A stretch of DNA of 64,000 nt from Lithobates sylvaticus. Its lineage: Eukaryota; Chordata; Amphibia; Anura; Ranidae. The stretch is taken from positions 430,123,297 through 430,187,296 of the forward strand of contig CM053029.1 in NCBI GenBank assembly GCA_028564925.1, in the 5' to 3' direction. Positions 47,395 to 60,318 of this stretch are shown one piece after another; the first letter of the stretch is position 1; each line of letters begins with the position of its first letter. Under the pieces are notes generated by a model that saw only the letters and a list, made by a program, of their open reading frames with translations, was not told where the DNA came from and ran no database searches. Both the position numbers and the translations under genes were made by a program.

Positions 47395-47868
47395 AGTGTT
47401 ACTAAACCCAGAACCTGCATTCACTATATCTGGTCTCCCAGAGTACACAGAACATGGAAATACAATTACTAGTAAATATAAACGTCTAAATACCTTTTCT
47501 CATCAGCAGTTTATAGCAGCCTTGTGACTTCTATCAGTTCCTAGTAAAGCTTGTAGGGGGAGTTTTCATTCTCCCCTGATCCTCTGTGCGGACATGTCTG
47601 AACAGTGCTGATTGGCCCTGTGCTGATCACATGCACCCTCCCAAGAAAAAAAAAACTCTCTAGTAATACACACCGTCTCCTTGCTCTGTAAATATCAGGT
47701 TATTTTTTGGAAACAGTGGAAGTATAGGAGGATCAGAGAAGACAGGATCAAACAGCCTTTATACACAATGCAAAGGATTAACCCCTTAGGTTCCACAGTG
47801 AGAATAACAAGCACGCTTTACTGCATATACAGACTGATTTTACTGTTGTGGGTTTAGTAACACTTTAA
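47391..47868. mobile_element. TTAA-bounded MITE with near-perfect inverted ends
   Basis: TTAAAGTGTTACTAAACCCA (47391) and its exact inverse TGGGTTTAGTAACACTTTAA (ending 47868) form 20-bp terminal inverted repeats that include the TTAA targets. No coding capacity. Confidence 0.8.
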
Positions 47869-48078
47869 AGCTAAGTAAACGTAAACGTAAAAACACAAAT
47901 TTTTTTTACAAAACATTCCTTCTTCAATAAATCTGTTAATTTTTTTTTACCTCATTTATGGGCTGCACACAATAGTACCTCTAATTAAATTAAGCACAGT
48001 TACAAATAAATCTGAGTAAGGGAAGGGAACACAGCCAGGCTTGATTACAGCCAGTCATGCTGAAAATAACCCTCACCC

Positions 48079-49711
48079 TTAACCACTTCAGCCCCGGAAG
48101 GATTTACCCCCTTCCTGACCAAAGCACTTTTTGCGATTCGGCACTATGTCACTTTAACTGACAATTGCGTGGTCGTGCGACGTTGCACCCAAACAAAATT
48201 GACATGCTTTTTTCCTCACAAATAGAGCTTTCCTTTGGTGGTATTTGATCACCTATGCGGTTTTTATTTTTTGTGTTATAAACAAAAAAAGTAAAAATTT
48301 TGAAAAGAAACACATTCTTTTTTACTTTTTGCTATAATTAATATCTCCAAAAATATATATATAAAAAAATAATTTTCCTCAGTTTAGGCCAATATGTATT
48401 CTTCTACATATTTTTGGTAAAAAAATTTGCAATAAGTGTATAATGATTGGTTTGCGCAAAAGTTATAGCGTCTACAAAATAGGGGATAGTTTTATGGCAT
48501 TTTTATTATTTTTTTTTTATTAGTAATGGCGGCGATCTGTGATTTTTATCGGGACTGCAACATTATGGCGGACACATTGGACACTTTTGACACTATTTTG
48601 GGACCACACCCACAATGCCGCATCTTAACCACTTCAGCCCCGGACCAATTGGCAGCCAAAGGACCAGGCCCCTTTTTGCAATTCGGCACTGCGTCGCTTT
48701 AACTAACAATTGCGCGGTCATGCGACGTGGCTCCAAAACAAAATTGGCGTCCTTTTTTTCCCACAAATAGAGCTTTCTTTTGGTGGTATTTGATCGCCCC
48801 TGCGGTTTTTATTTTTTGCGCTATAAACAAAAATAGAGCGACAATTTTGAAAAAAATGCAATATTTTTTACTTTTTGCTATAATAAATATCCCCAAAAAA
48901 TATATAAAAAAACATTTTTTTTTCCTCAGTTTAGGCCGATACGTATTCTTCTACATATTTTTGGTAAAAAAAATCGCAATTAGCGATTATTGATTAGTTT
49001 GCGCAAAAGTTATAGCGTTTACAAAATAGGGGATAGTTTTTATAGCATTTTTATTAATATTTTTTTTTTTATTAGTAATGGCGGCGATCAGCGATTTTTA
49101 TTGTGACTGCGACATTTTGGCGGACACATCGGACATTTTTGACACATTTTTGGGACATTTGTCATTTATACAGCAATCACTGCTATTTAAATAGCACTGA
49201 TTCCTATGTAAATGACAGTTGTAGTTAGGGGGTTAACCACTAGGGGGCGGGGAGGAGTCAGTGTGACGTGTTGTGTTTTTTTTTACAGTAGGGGGGCGTG
49301 GCTGTACGTCTGACGTCATTGATCGGCGTTCCCGATGACAGGGAACCGCCGATCACTGACAGTCAGTGTAGGAAGCGCGGGGAGAGGTTTGTTTACATAG
49401 ACCTCTCCCCGTTCTTCAGCTCCGTAACCCGATCGCGGGATACCAGCGGCGATCGGGTCCGCTGGTCCCGCGGCCGTGGTCACGGAGCTCCCGACCGGGT
49501 CGCGCGCGCGCCGCTGGCGGCGCGCGCGCGCCCCCCGGGCAGGCAAATTAAAGGGGACGTACAGGTACGTGCTTTTGCCTGCCCGTGCCATTCTGTTGAC
49601 GTATATCTACAGGAGGCGGTCGGGAAGCGGTTAAAGTACCTGTACACCCTTTTGCCCACCCGTGCCATTCTGCCGACGTACATCAATGTGTGGCGGTCGG
49701 GAAAGGGTTAA
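48079..49711 (+). mobile_element. TTAA-type element interrupted by a younger one
   Basis: It begins TTAACCACTTCAGCCCCGG at 48079 and carries the AT-rich half to about 48620. After the nested element it resumes with AGTACCTGTACACCC and ends GGCGGTCGGGAAAGGGTTAA at 49711. Most of its own GC-rich half is missing. Confidence 0.75.
48625..49634 (+). mobile_element. TTAA-bounded non-autonomous element nested in a relative
   Basis: TTAA at 48625-48628 and 49631-49634, 1010 bp. It is nearly identical to the inverted copy at 32259-33229 and keeps the 40-bp CG-alternating tract (49500-49539, GCGCGCGCGC on both sides of CGCTGGCG) lost there. A subterminal hairpin GCAGGCAAA/TTTGCCTGC lies at 49540-49582. 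Confidence 0.85.
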
Positions 49712-50183
49712 AAGAGCAGTATGTTTTTTTTCTATTTTAGATTGATACTTACCTAGGTTGATACCGCATCAGACCGATGTGGCATCTGTCCACTGCTGTC
49801 TCTGCACTAAGAACCGAGCCACCAAACATCTCCGATGGCTCGGTTCTCACAGATCCCCAAGAGGAGAGCTTCTGCCTGTCAGTCAGCGTCTCTCCTCTCT
49901 GCTTCGCCACGCTCACTGGAGCGCTGAGTTGTGGAGGGGTGGGGAGCGGCCGTCTCTATGTCTCAGCAGCTCGCTGAGACTGCCATCAGTCAGGGCAGCT
50001 GGCAGATCCAGACTTGGGAAGTTGGGATGACACGCTGCCTCGACTGACGGCAGTGACATCAGCGGAAAGCAGACTTCAGACCGCTGAAAACATGTCACAG
50101 GAGTGCAAAACGAATTGCACTCCTGTGGCCCAGAGGAGAAGCCCAGCCTAAAAAGCTCAGGACTTCCCGGACTTCTCCTTTAA
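49708..50183. mobile_element. TTAA-bounded MITE (GGACTTCTCCTTTAA type)
   Basis: The left end TTAAAAGAGCAGTATG and right end CCGGACTTCTCCTTTAA share TTAA with both neighbours. Inside are AGAACCGAGCCACC / GGCTCGGTTCT and CAGGAGTGCAA / TTGCACTCCTG hairpins. Confidence 0.55.
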
Positions 50184-51396
50184 CCACTTCACGACCGCTC
50201 ACTGTATATATACGTCATTTTTTTGAAGAGGGATATCTCGGTAACGGCAGCAGCTGCTGCCACAACCGAGGTATCCCTCTTTACAGTGAGCGGTCCCCTT
50301 TCCGATAATGGTGGTCATCGCGGCGGATTCGCCGCGAGATCACCGTTATCGGCGGCGGGAGAGGTGCCCCCCCCCTCCCGCCGCTCTCCCGTGCCTTCCG
50401 CCGCTTACCGGAACCGTCGGCAGCGGCGGAGGCGATCGGGTCCGTTCCCTGCCTGTGTATAGAGATGAGTGAGGCTAAGATGGCCGCCACTCATCTCTAT
50501 ACCATAGGAGGGCGGAAGCGACGTCAAAAACGTCACTTCCGCCCATACGTCTTAAAGGGAAATTTACAAATGTCATTTTTTTAAATGACATTTTTAAATT
50601 TTTTTTTTTTTTTTTTTCCCATTGAAGTCCAAATATGAGATCTGAGGACTTTTTGACCCCAGATCTCATATTTAAGAGGACCTGTCATGCTTTTTTCTAT
50701 TACAAGGGATGTTTACATTCCTTGTAATAGGAATAAAAGTGATCAATTTTTTTTTTTTTTTTAAAAACTGTGTAAAAAATAATACAATTAAGTAAAATAA
50801 ATAATAAAAAACAAAAAAAAAAATTTTAAAACACCCCGTCCCGACGAGCTCGCGCGCAGAAGCGAACGCATACGTGAGCAGCGCCCGCATATGAAAACGG
50901 TAGTCAAACCACACATGTGATGTATCGCCGCGATCGGTAGAGCGAGAGCAATAATTCTAGCCATAGACCTCCTCTGTAACTCAAAAAATGCAACCTGTAG
51001 AATTTTTTAAATGTCGCTTATGGAGATTTTTGAGGGTAAAAGTTTGACGCCATTCCACGAGCGGCCGCAATTTTGAAGCGTGACATGTTGGGTATCAATT
51101 TACTCGGCGTAACATTATCTTTCACAATCCAAAAAAAAATTGGGCTAATTTTACGGTTGTCTTATTTTTTTATTCAAAAAAGTGACTTTTTTCCAAAAAA
51201 AGTGCGCTTGTAAGACCGCTGCGCAAATACGGTGTGAAAAAAAGTATTGCAACGACCGCCATTTTATTCTCTAGGATGTTAGAAAAAAAACAATATATAA
51301 TGTTTGGGGGTTCTAAGTTTTTTTCTAGCAAAAAAAACAGTTTTTAAACATGTAAACACCTAAAATCCAAAACGAGGCTGGTCTGGAAGTGGTTAA
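50180..51396 (+). mobile_element. TTAA-bounded element, second family, full length
   Basis: TTAACCACTTCACGACCGCTC begins at 50180 and the element ends GGCTGGTCTGGAAGTGGTTAA at 51396. The GC-rich half has several hairpins: AGAGGGATA.CTCGGT with its complement (50228-50279), GAGATGAGTG/CACTCATCTC, and GGCGGAAG.GACGT/ACGTCACTTCCGCC. The AT-rich half carries ATTACAAGG.ATGTTTACATTCCTTGTAAT and CGACCGCCATTTTATTCT. A decayed relative is at 7860-8905. Confidence 0.75.
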
Positions 51397-51645
51397 GCAA
51401 GCCATCAGCAGATTGAATTTTGGCCAGTTTAGTGGGAACCAGATGAATTTTGATCCATCAATGGGCAGGCTGGTTGTACTAAAGTAGATCTATCGATCAA
51501 CTTCAGTACAACCAGCCTATCAGGGTTTTTTTTCCATGCAAATACTGCCAGCGGCTATAACCAGCAGCAGGAATCATTATATTCTGATGGTGGGGGATTC
51601 CCCCATCAACACTGAATGTGCTTAAGGGGACATTGAGCAATTTTC
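51397..51645. mobile_element. MITE fragment related to 11309-11580
   Basis: CAGGCTGGTTGTACTAAAG and its inverse CTTCAGTACAACCAGCCT flank GATCTATCGATC; the tail GACATTGAGCAATTTTC also recalls the 11.3-kb element. Confidence 0.45.
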
Positions 51646-51713
51646 TTTCTTTCAACCCATGGTATGTTATTTAAAGAAATCCCACAAATTTAGTGTTTCA
51701 CTTTAGGTATTAT

Positions 51714-52020
51714 TAGGCCTCATGCACACAGGAAATTTTTGCAGCTGCTCCTAGGAGCATCTGGCATTTTTTTCCCAGCCTCTGAACTCCCTCCATGTTA
51801 GTCTATATGTGTCCATGCACACAGACATTTAGCAGCGTTTAGTGGCAGGAGAGTTTAAGGCTTAAAAAAAAACCTCTACCAGTGCATCCAGGAGTAGCAG
51901 AGTTTGGGCAGAAAAACACTTGATGCTTGTAAACTCATCTAAACACACCTAAATGTGTGTTAACGCTTAGCATGTTTAGCGCTAGACTGTTAATTCATTC
52001 ATTGGAACATGTCCCCCAGA
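51714..52020. mobile_element. possible MITE (AGGCCTCATGCACAC type)
   Basis: AGGCCTCATGCACACAGG is a typical MITE end and CAGCTGCTCCTAGGAGC and GTCCATGCACACAGAC lie inside. The right boundary is uncertain. Confidence 0.35.
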
Positions 52021-53165
52021 GCAGAGACCAGTCCTCCATGTATTTTGTTTTACAGTCCATTAACCACAAGCCTAGTAAATTGCCATTACTTATTTCTAAG
52101 CTTCAGCATTGACTTTATTGTGGTGCCGATTTGACATTCAGAGTTCACTAAACTGCCCCGTACAGAACCCAGGTACATTCAGCTCATCATAATTATGAAA
52201 AATACGCATCAGTCAGTGTTTCACATGATTTAAAATGTTTGTTTTAATTTACTCTATCATTTATAGCACCAATCACACTGTGTTTTTGAATCATGTGAAG
52301 AACTGAAACACGTGTTCCATACATTTCCAATCAGACTGCCAACAGATCTTAGAAATTTGGAGTTCAGAAAAGCAATAACTGAAAATGCAGTGCTCATATC
52401 TACATCACTATACTGTTTTCTACATCACTATACTGTTTATACATATTTATGAAGCTCACAGTGAGAGAACCTTAATACTGTCAGTGCATTGTAACATGAT
52501 CAAAAGGACAAGGAAAACATGCCAGCCCCTCTCTGCCATTTCCGCAACAGCATGACCTCCCAGGTGGCAGAGAAGAAAGCCTGATCGCTTATAAAGAGCT
52601 AGAAGGCAGGGAAATGAGGGAAAGAGGGAGAGAAAAAAATAGACAACTTCATCTAAAAAAAAAAAAAAAAAACAACAACAAGCAGTTATTGCAGAAAAGC
52701 TAATTGTGGAAAGGCAGTTATATTAAAGCAACCATTTCTACACACAAAGTTCTGCAAACCTGGAACAGAATGAAAATCAGATGCCTTTCAGTGCCTGTAC
52801 ATACATTGCAATGTCTTCTGGGGGTCTCTCAAACCCCGGGTGTTCTGTTATGCAAATATTGATTTAACATAATCAATAGTTGGCCCGCCCCCTCCCTTTT
52901 CACGTTCCACATTAAACATGACAGATGAGCCTGGTAAGCAATAGTAAGGCAAGGGAGGTATGTGCCATTTTACAAAATGTTCGCAAAGTTTTGTTTTTGG
53001 AAAGGGTTACATTAACAATTTCTATTAACAATGCTCTACTTATTGATAAGGAAAGGAAATTGTGTGTAAAATCTGACTGATCGGTGGCTAATTGTTAAGG
53101 AATGCTGCACCTTTCAGGTTGCTTTTGCCTTAAAAAGGCCAGTTTTCTTTTTATGCCATTTGATT
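52021..53165. other. repeat-poor stretch with an octamer-containing segment
   Basis: Around 52853-52915 there is TTATGCAAATATTGATT followed by AATCAATAGTTGGCCCGCCC, that is an octamer (ATGCAAAT), a homeodomain-like palindrome and a GC box. This could be an enhancer; evidence is motif-level only. Confidence 0.3.
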
Positions 53166-53460
53166 AAGGCTCCATGCAGACTGGCCTAAAAACCGCTGCT
53201 TCTACAGGCGTTTTGTGTTCTGCCTGTTGAAGCAGCTCAATGTGTCCATAACAATTACAGGCATATTTTTAACTCAACGTTTAGAGGCAGGAAAAAAAAA
53301 CAAACTCTGGTTTGTGTTTCTAAATTGGAGCTTTCTGGCAGCAAAAATGCAAAACTCGACTAAACTCGTCTAAACTTTGTACAAAAAATATTCTATATGA
53401 GCATTTGTTTTCTGCCAATGGAACTGGCATTTTTTTTAAGCCCAGTGTGCATGAAGCTTT
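53166..53460. mobile_element. MITE with GGCTCCATGCAGACTGG ends
   Basis: The left end AAGGCTCCATGCAGACTGG and the inverse of the right end (CCAGTGTGCATGAAGCTTT) match well. The middle has A-rich and AACTCGACTAAACTCGTCTAAA repeats. Confidence 0.55.
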
Positions 53461-54252
53461 CATTTTTAATGCTACTTGGAAAACACATTTGTGTGTACAG
53501 AAGAAATAAGACTCTGTTGCACCCTGTGAGAATCACAGCTGCATGTACCAATGGTGATGCTTTTAAATCAATGCCAAAGGAACACCTAATTAAAAAAAAA
53601 AAAAAAACTGCAATGGATATAGGTAGAATTGATCCACAAGTCCCAGTAGTAACCTCCTTTCTCTCAACTCGATTGATTTAGTAGTGAACACATTTAGTGA
53701 TTGAATTATAATTGCACAATCCAGAATGCCTGCGGGTATTTGCACTGCTTCTAATAAATGTCCCACACACCCTCTTTTCCACATTGAGCAAAAAGGGAGG
53801 GTTGGCTAGGAATACATGAGAGAATTGTTACTAGTACTAATGCATTATAAATATTGCAGTGTGCAAAATAAACTTAGCAGCATATTCTGGATAATGTAGG
53901 GAAAGATCATTAAGGGGAATTTAGATGTAGTGTAGAGGTTAGATTACTTAACTGCATACAATGCATGTAGGTTGAGATGAGTATATTTTTATTTAGGTCC
54001 ACTGGGACTTCTATGGCAAGCTCAAATGCAAGTAGAAATCCCTCAATTCATGTGTTCCATATTAGATCCAGGGAAATGAGTGTGCATTTCAGAGTCATCT
54101 CACACAGATTACTTCTTTTGTGAAAGATTCCCATTAATCCATGAATGTGAATTAAAACTGATTCACTGCTGAGTGTTAAGATCATGTTTCATGTACGTAT
54201 GAATAGGAGACGGAGTGGGAATTTTGCCAGAACTATTTTGGGTCAAATTCTA
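53461..54252. other. unassigned AT-rich stretch
   Basis: No gene or paired repeat ends were recognised. Confidence 0.35.
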
Positions 54253-54555
54253 AAGCAGGGTATACACAGACAGTTTTTTTTTATTGAAAATGAAATGAAA
54301 AAAAACTGACAGATTCCACATCCACACAAATTATATATCTCCCCCCCAATGCGCTATTGTATTTTGACAGCAGGGGCTCCCCCCTTCCAGAATACACTGA
54401 TCAGCACTGCTGCCATTGCCTACGAGCGCTAATCAAATGCTTCTTTTCCAGCAGGAACATTCAACAGAAGCTGTTGAACAGACAAGGGTAATCACAGAGT
54501 GAAATTTGACCAGTTCCTACTGAACCAGCTGATTTTTGGCCATTGCATACCGAGT
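54253..54555. mobile_element. MITE related to 23510-23850
   Basis: AGCAGGGTATACACAGACAG at the left, GCGCTATTGTATTTTGACAG and TTCAACAGAAGCTGTTGAAC inside, GATTTTTGGCCATTGCATAC at the right; the order matches the 23.5-kb copy. Confidence 0.5.
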
Positions 54556-54898
54556 TTTTAGTATAGTTATGGCCTTAAAATTCTATTTGTACCAGACTAT
54601 GGACATTTAAGTATTTACATTATCTTATCTTAAGTGGTAAATAAGCTCTTACTGTAAATAAACCCCTCTCTAGCTCCAGACACTCTTAAGCAATTATTTT
54701 TCAAACCTTATAATGGCAATAAAGGTACTCTGATCAGGTTTTACACAGATTGTCAGTGGTGGTCCAGCCTTCAATGTAAACACAGTGTACCTGTTCTTTG
54801 TTTACATTAAAAGGGTGAAAGTCTACCAAGCCCCTGTTGAGAGAGAAAACATAGTAAGATAAAGCTGCTAAGAATCTGACTACAACACATCAAGAATA

Positions 54899-55448
54899 AT
54901 GCCTAGTACACACAGGCCAAAGGTCAGGAGACATTGGCTGTTTTTAATTGAACATTTGGCCCGTGTATATGTCAGCCAGTCCAACAGAAGCCATCCGCCT
55001 GGCCGGCTTCTGTCGGATGAGCATGCTGGAAAACCAGATCAATAAGATCAATAAATTTAAAAGTGATATTTTAGTAATAGGTGGTGTCTGGTGGGCTAAG
55101 CTAGTCCCCAGCTTCTTCCGGCCATGTATAGATCAAAATTCAGTCATATGAGCAGGGACTGACTGAATTTCAATCCATCTAGCCCCATTCCCACTTAACA
55201 GAAGGCAATCTGCTGATTGCCTTCTGTTGAACAGGACTGTTGGACAACCTTCATTCTGTTAGCCAATTGGTTGCAGTGCTGATTAGTGTATTCCGACGGT
55301 GGAGGAGTCCCCACTGTCATAATACAATAGCATGGGGAAAGGATTCCTCCATCCTTCTTGCTTGTGGGGATGGGAGAATCAGTTTTTTTTTTTTTTTTGA
55401 TCAGCCCTCTGGCTGATTGAAAAAACAAATCATCTATGGCCAGCTTGA
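54899..55448. mobile_element. composite MITE region with a perfect hairpin
   Basis: GCCTAGTACACACAGGCC starts it and AATCATCTATGGCCAGCTT ends it. A perfect 14-bp stem with a TGCT loop lies at 55197-55228 (AACAGAAGGCAATC). Two related units may be fused here. Confidence 0.45.
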
Positions 55449-56818
55449 GTCTTGGAAACCCCACCATGAACCACCACAGCCGCCGCAGATGGCGGGCACT
55501 AGGACCAGCATGTCCGGTATTCTAGTGCGCATGTGCCGGATGGCGCATACAGGGTGCACCAGTGGCCAGGCTGAGTGATGTCAGACACCAGTCTGACTGA
55601 GCTCAGTAGGGATGCACAAATAGCGAGGCGAGGACACCATTCCACAGGCGCTCTGAGGGAAGTGGATGTCCATCACACCTTGTAAACTGGCAAATAGGCA
55701 ACCCCACACTCGGAACCCGGAATCACATATGCACCACGCTTTTGGTACTAGCAAAGCGGCTATTTTAGCCCCTTTTTATATATATAAACCTTTCTTGTCC
55801 TCATGGCATCCCTTTTTCCTCTGCCCTGTAGGAAAGTGGATCTAAAAGCTCTGTATGCACACTTCATTCTAATGTGTACACACCAATGTGACTGAATCAT
55901 TCTATCCCGGATCAGTGAATAACCAAGGTACTTTTGTCTTTTGTTTTTTGTTAGTTACCCTCTTTCCTCTTTTTTAGTAAAAGTTATGATTTAGCATCTA
56001 TTATTAAATGGTCAAAGACCCTGGGAGGACAAACTCTATGTTTTTTTATATAGACAGGGAAGAACCTGGCTTAAAGTGATGTGAGCAGTAGTGGCCATAT
56101 ATCAACTGATATGTGAGTGTGGGACTCAGTATTGTAGCTTACCCGAATACCAACTGAAGTATTCACTAGTACTTATTTATATACGATTTACATCCATAGT
56201 TATCCTGTGCATTCCCACATCCTGACATATGTGCTGACTCCTGGCTGCCGGTCAGCATCGGGGTCCTCAGTCATTACCTCCTCTTCGGAGGGGGCCTTTT
56301 TGCAGTCATGATTTCCCTGGCGTAGGTGAGCGTTGAAACCCCTTGTTAAAGCACTGTATCATTGGTGAATTCATGTATATTGTGTATACATATGCAATTT
56401 GTACTTTAATATTCATAATTTGTATTGTATTCTAATTAAAGTATGTTCCTCTGACTAGAAACTTTGAAGCGACAGTTCAGGTAGCCAGTAATTCTTTTAA
56501 TTCATGAGGACTCAGTGTGAGTATTTTCTTGATACTCCTAGTATTGCCCCACAGGAAGTATATGATTCAGTATATCCTCCAGGAAAAACAATTGTGTTCT
56601 ATATCTTTTTACCAATCAATGTGTTGTATATGTATGAATTTTATGTGAACTATTAAAATGTGTTATTTTTATCCATGCCTATAAAGTCCATTGTTTCCAA
56701 TTCCAGTATTTACAGATTATGTAGGATGTGGCACATTTATACCAAAGGTGTTACATTGCCACCTTAGGGCATTGCAATCAATTAAATTTCGAAGGTGAAC
56801 TAGCATCAACAATAACTG

Positions 56819-56889
<71 letters not shown>

Positions 56890-59805
56890 CTCAATTTCTA
56901 AAATCTGCAAACCTGCCACACCAATTATACATTTTACATGTTGGATTTTTTGTATACTATGGAGAATGTAACAAGAGGAGTGGTAACACAAGAATGATAG
57001 AGAATACCCTTTTATAGCACATAGTAATACTGCAAGTTAGGTGGGTAGAATGTCAGAAAAACCAGGGCTAACCACTAGCAACTCCAAAAATGTAATAAAA
57101 AAATTAATTAAACACTAGGGCACTTGGCCCAGAGGGGTACACCTATAACCAAAATTATTAATGTTGGCTGGACTAACTCTAAAAGACAATTGTTTGACAT
57201 TCTTTAATAATCTAAGCACTGAAAATTGAAGAAGCAAAAAAAAGAAAAGCAAGCTTAGTTTATATTCTTATGAAAGTATATATCAGTTTTCAGTGCAGTC
57301 TCCAGTAAGTGCTGATATTAGTTTATATAATTTATTTTATTTTACTTTATTTTTTATCTCAATGAAGTAATTGGGCTGATATATATGGGCTGATATATAT
57401 ATATATTTTTATATATATATATATATATATGTATTTTTTTTAACAGGATACATTAGCTAAGGTCTGAAGGTACCCACAGAGATCCAATATCTACAGTTAC
57501 CTCAAGAATAGCAACATTACTCCTGATAAATACATTTTATTATAAAGTACTCTTTAATGATTTATCCTATTCCTAAGCCTCTGGTAAAACAATTCTTGCA
57601 GTCCGCTGATACAGAATAACTATATACTTTGCACCTCAGCTCTGGAAATGTGGCATGACACTCATCATGCTATTATTACAAGAAATTATTCAGCACCCTT
57701 CTTTTATATGGAAATAATGCACCATGAAATCTCTTAGCTGCATGAACATTTCATTTTCCACTACAAATTAAACATTTTGTTCACATAATGAAAAGGACAG
57801 GGTACGTAAAAACGTCACCTCTTGAAAACAACTTTTATAGCAAAATGACCTCAGTTGCTGGCAAAAATGGAAAACAATGTCTGATCAAGCGCAGAAAAGG
57901 AAATTCTCTGAAATGTATGCAATATATTGTTCAAAGCTTTGCATATCTGAAATATTTTCAGGACATTATTGAAAAATATTTATCACATTATTCATTTTAC
58001 TAGTGTTAAGGTACATTGTTACTTTGCATCGGCCTTTTATTTCTAATGTGCATTCAATAATTGGGATTTTCTTAAAAAAACATTTTTTTAAAACCTGAAT
58101 ACAATCAAACCTCTTTTATTATGACATTTTTGATAGATTTTTGTGTCCCCGTTTGAGAGATTTCAATGCACCTCCTTTTTGACAGGTGTTGTACAGAACA
58201 GAAAGGAAATTAATGGAAAGTAAGGAAATGCTCCCCATGGGGACCCATATATTCTCTCCCACCTCCACAGCTCTACCTTGCAACTTTAAGTGTAATAAGC
58301 AGCCACGATGAGCAATAGGTTTACCTGGGATATGGTAGTGACAAGCTCAAGTTTTACAGGAGATCTGCATGTCATTTCAGTGTCCTATACTGTATCTATG
58401 GATCATAGCACACTAGAATTTCAAATTTACCTGAGGCTGGTGCAGACCCCCAATGTATGTTTCAATGTACTGCCTATTTTCGGTTTGTTTAATTGTGCAA
58501 GCACACATTGGGGGCCCTCAACTCCATCGAAATTATCTTAGAAAATCATTGAATATCATACACAAAATCAAAATTCCTTCTTGTCTTTTTCCCTCTTTAA
58601 AAGAAAGTGATAGGCACCCATACATGTTACCAGTCATAAGTTGATATTCTAAAAACAACCAGTATAACTACGTCAGTATTATCCATTTTATTATATTTCC
58701 TAACAATAATTCTGTGTTGATATTTTATATTCTCCTCTTTGTACATAAGGATATACTGTCAGGTTTATACAATCATCTGTCACTGGATATGAAAGACAAA
58801 CTCCCTATATCCTTTTAGGTCAGTTTGAAATGCTTTACTCTTCTCAGTGATGCCAACACTTATGTGTCACTAAAGACAGACTTCACTAGCTGTTATAAGA
58901 ATGTCATATACCATGAGCTGGATAATTCTGAAAATCCATCATAAGTGAGTGGAAAACCCTTTCACACAATTGTTATTGAAACAAGTTTCTCCATTGGAAG
59001 ATTTCCCATCACCTCCTGTTCTAGAAACAATGGTCTCCAATACAAAAAAGGCAAATGTAATCAGCAGGGCTTTAGATACATTATAGTATTAATATATGAT
59101 CTAATATAATTATAATACTAATTGATACAGTATTAGTTAAATATGGGAGACATTAATGAAGCCACTCTCACTCTTGAGCACAGCTCTATACTTGTTTTAT
59201 ATCAAAACCTAAACCTATTTTAGTAGCATTGATCCAGATGAATGATCAACTACAGATTGTAGAATTCATGAAACATGTGAAACTAGAATTGATTGGTTTA
59301 AGCCAATGTCATTCCTGAAGCTATGGTAAATTACAAAGAATTATTCTTGTATTTACTGGTGCCTGAACTCATGTCGCAGTTTCTTCCTTTTTTATACAGG
59401 ATTTTACTGTCAGAGATAACTATACCCCCAAGGTTATGACAGTCAACTTCATGGGCATTTTTTAGACTGTTATGTTTAGGTAGAATAACTGGTCAATTTA
59501 TTTGTGACACATAAAACATATGCAAGCTAAATGAGAAATGACTACTTGTTCTACATAAGCAGGAGAGCAAATTGGCAAATGTAATAAATTGTGAGAAAAA
59601 CTTTGCATACTCTAAATTTTTTTTTTGGGGTGGGGGGGGATTTTACCAAGCACTAGGTGATGTTTGCATGAGACTGCTAACTTACAGAGATATAAATGGC
59701 ATATAAAACATCGTTTGACTGAACTGATTCAGAGTGTGCAGTATGTCAAACACATATTCAGTGATGGTAAGGACTTTAAATGTGGGGTATAAGCAGTTAA
59801 AGTTA
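55449..59805. other. long stretch without gene; partly unrecognised repeat
   Basis: From 55449 to about 56470 the GC-moderate start (GCGCATGTGCCGGATGGCGC) and AT-rich tail ending AATTAAAGTATGTTCC look like an unidentified element. From 57470 to 58010 the DNA is repeat-poor. No coding region was recognised. Confidence 0.35.
56823..56889. repeat. (TA)n microsatellite, about 33 units
   Basis: An uninterrupted TA run of about 66 bp. A second, interrupted TATA tract lies near 57385-57430. Confidence 0.95.
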
Positions 59806-60318
59806 ATTTAAAGGATAAGTTCACCAAAAAATTTAATAAATGCAAATTTTTTTTGCAGGTAAAAAATGTGCATTTATTATCTTTTTCTAAGGAACCTTGA
59901 GAGCATTGCACTCTCAATCAGCAGATCATGGGTGTAATGTTCAGTTCCTGCAGACTCTCACGATAGCTGTCTGCTTGTACCACATACAGGCTGGCAGTTA
60001 CCTGAGAGCAGGAAGATCACTGGATTATGAGGACACTCGCTAGCTGCCTTGCAGCTCATTGAAAACTACAAGCCATCAGCCGTAATTGCTGACAGTACTT
60101 GTAGGCATTCATTCACAGGAAACTGTGAATGAGTGATGCAGCCATGTGGGTGGAGCACTGGGTGGCCACTCTGTTTTCAAATAATGACAGTGGGTGTGGG
60201 GAGAAGCTCAATGGCCCACTGTTACAGGGAAAGGGGAGGGGGGGAGGATGAAAATGCTGGAGCATGTAACATGTTCCACAATAAAAATGGATAGAGCATG
60301 TAACATGTTCTAAAAGTG
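59806..60318. mobile_element. left part of a MITE (TTTAAAGGATAAGTTCACC type)
   Basis: TTTAAAGGATAAGTTCACC is a terminal-repeat-like start. A duplicated GAGCATGTAACATGTTC (60262 and 60294) lies near the junction with the next element. The right end is missing. Confidence 0.45.

Noticed and set aside
49298-49711. 137-codon frame in the GC-rich half of a TTAA element
   Set aside because: The same frame appears at 32259 in the sister copy only because the DNA is nearly identical; there is no domain.
56823-56889. (TA)n tract as a possible origin or cruciform
   Set aside because: Simple TA microsatellites are common; nothing else supports a function.
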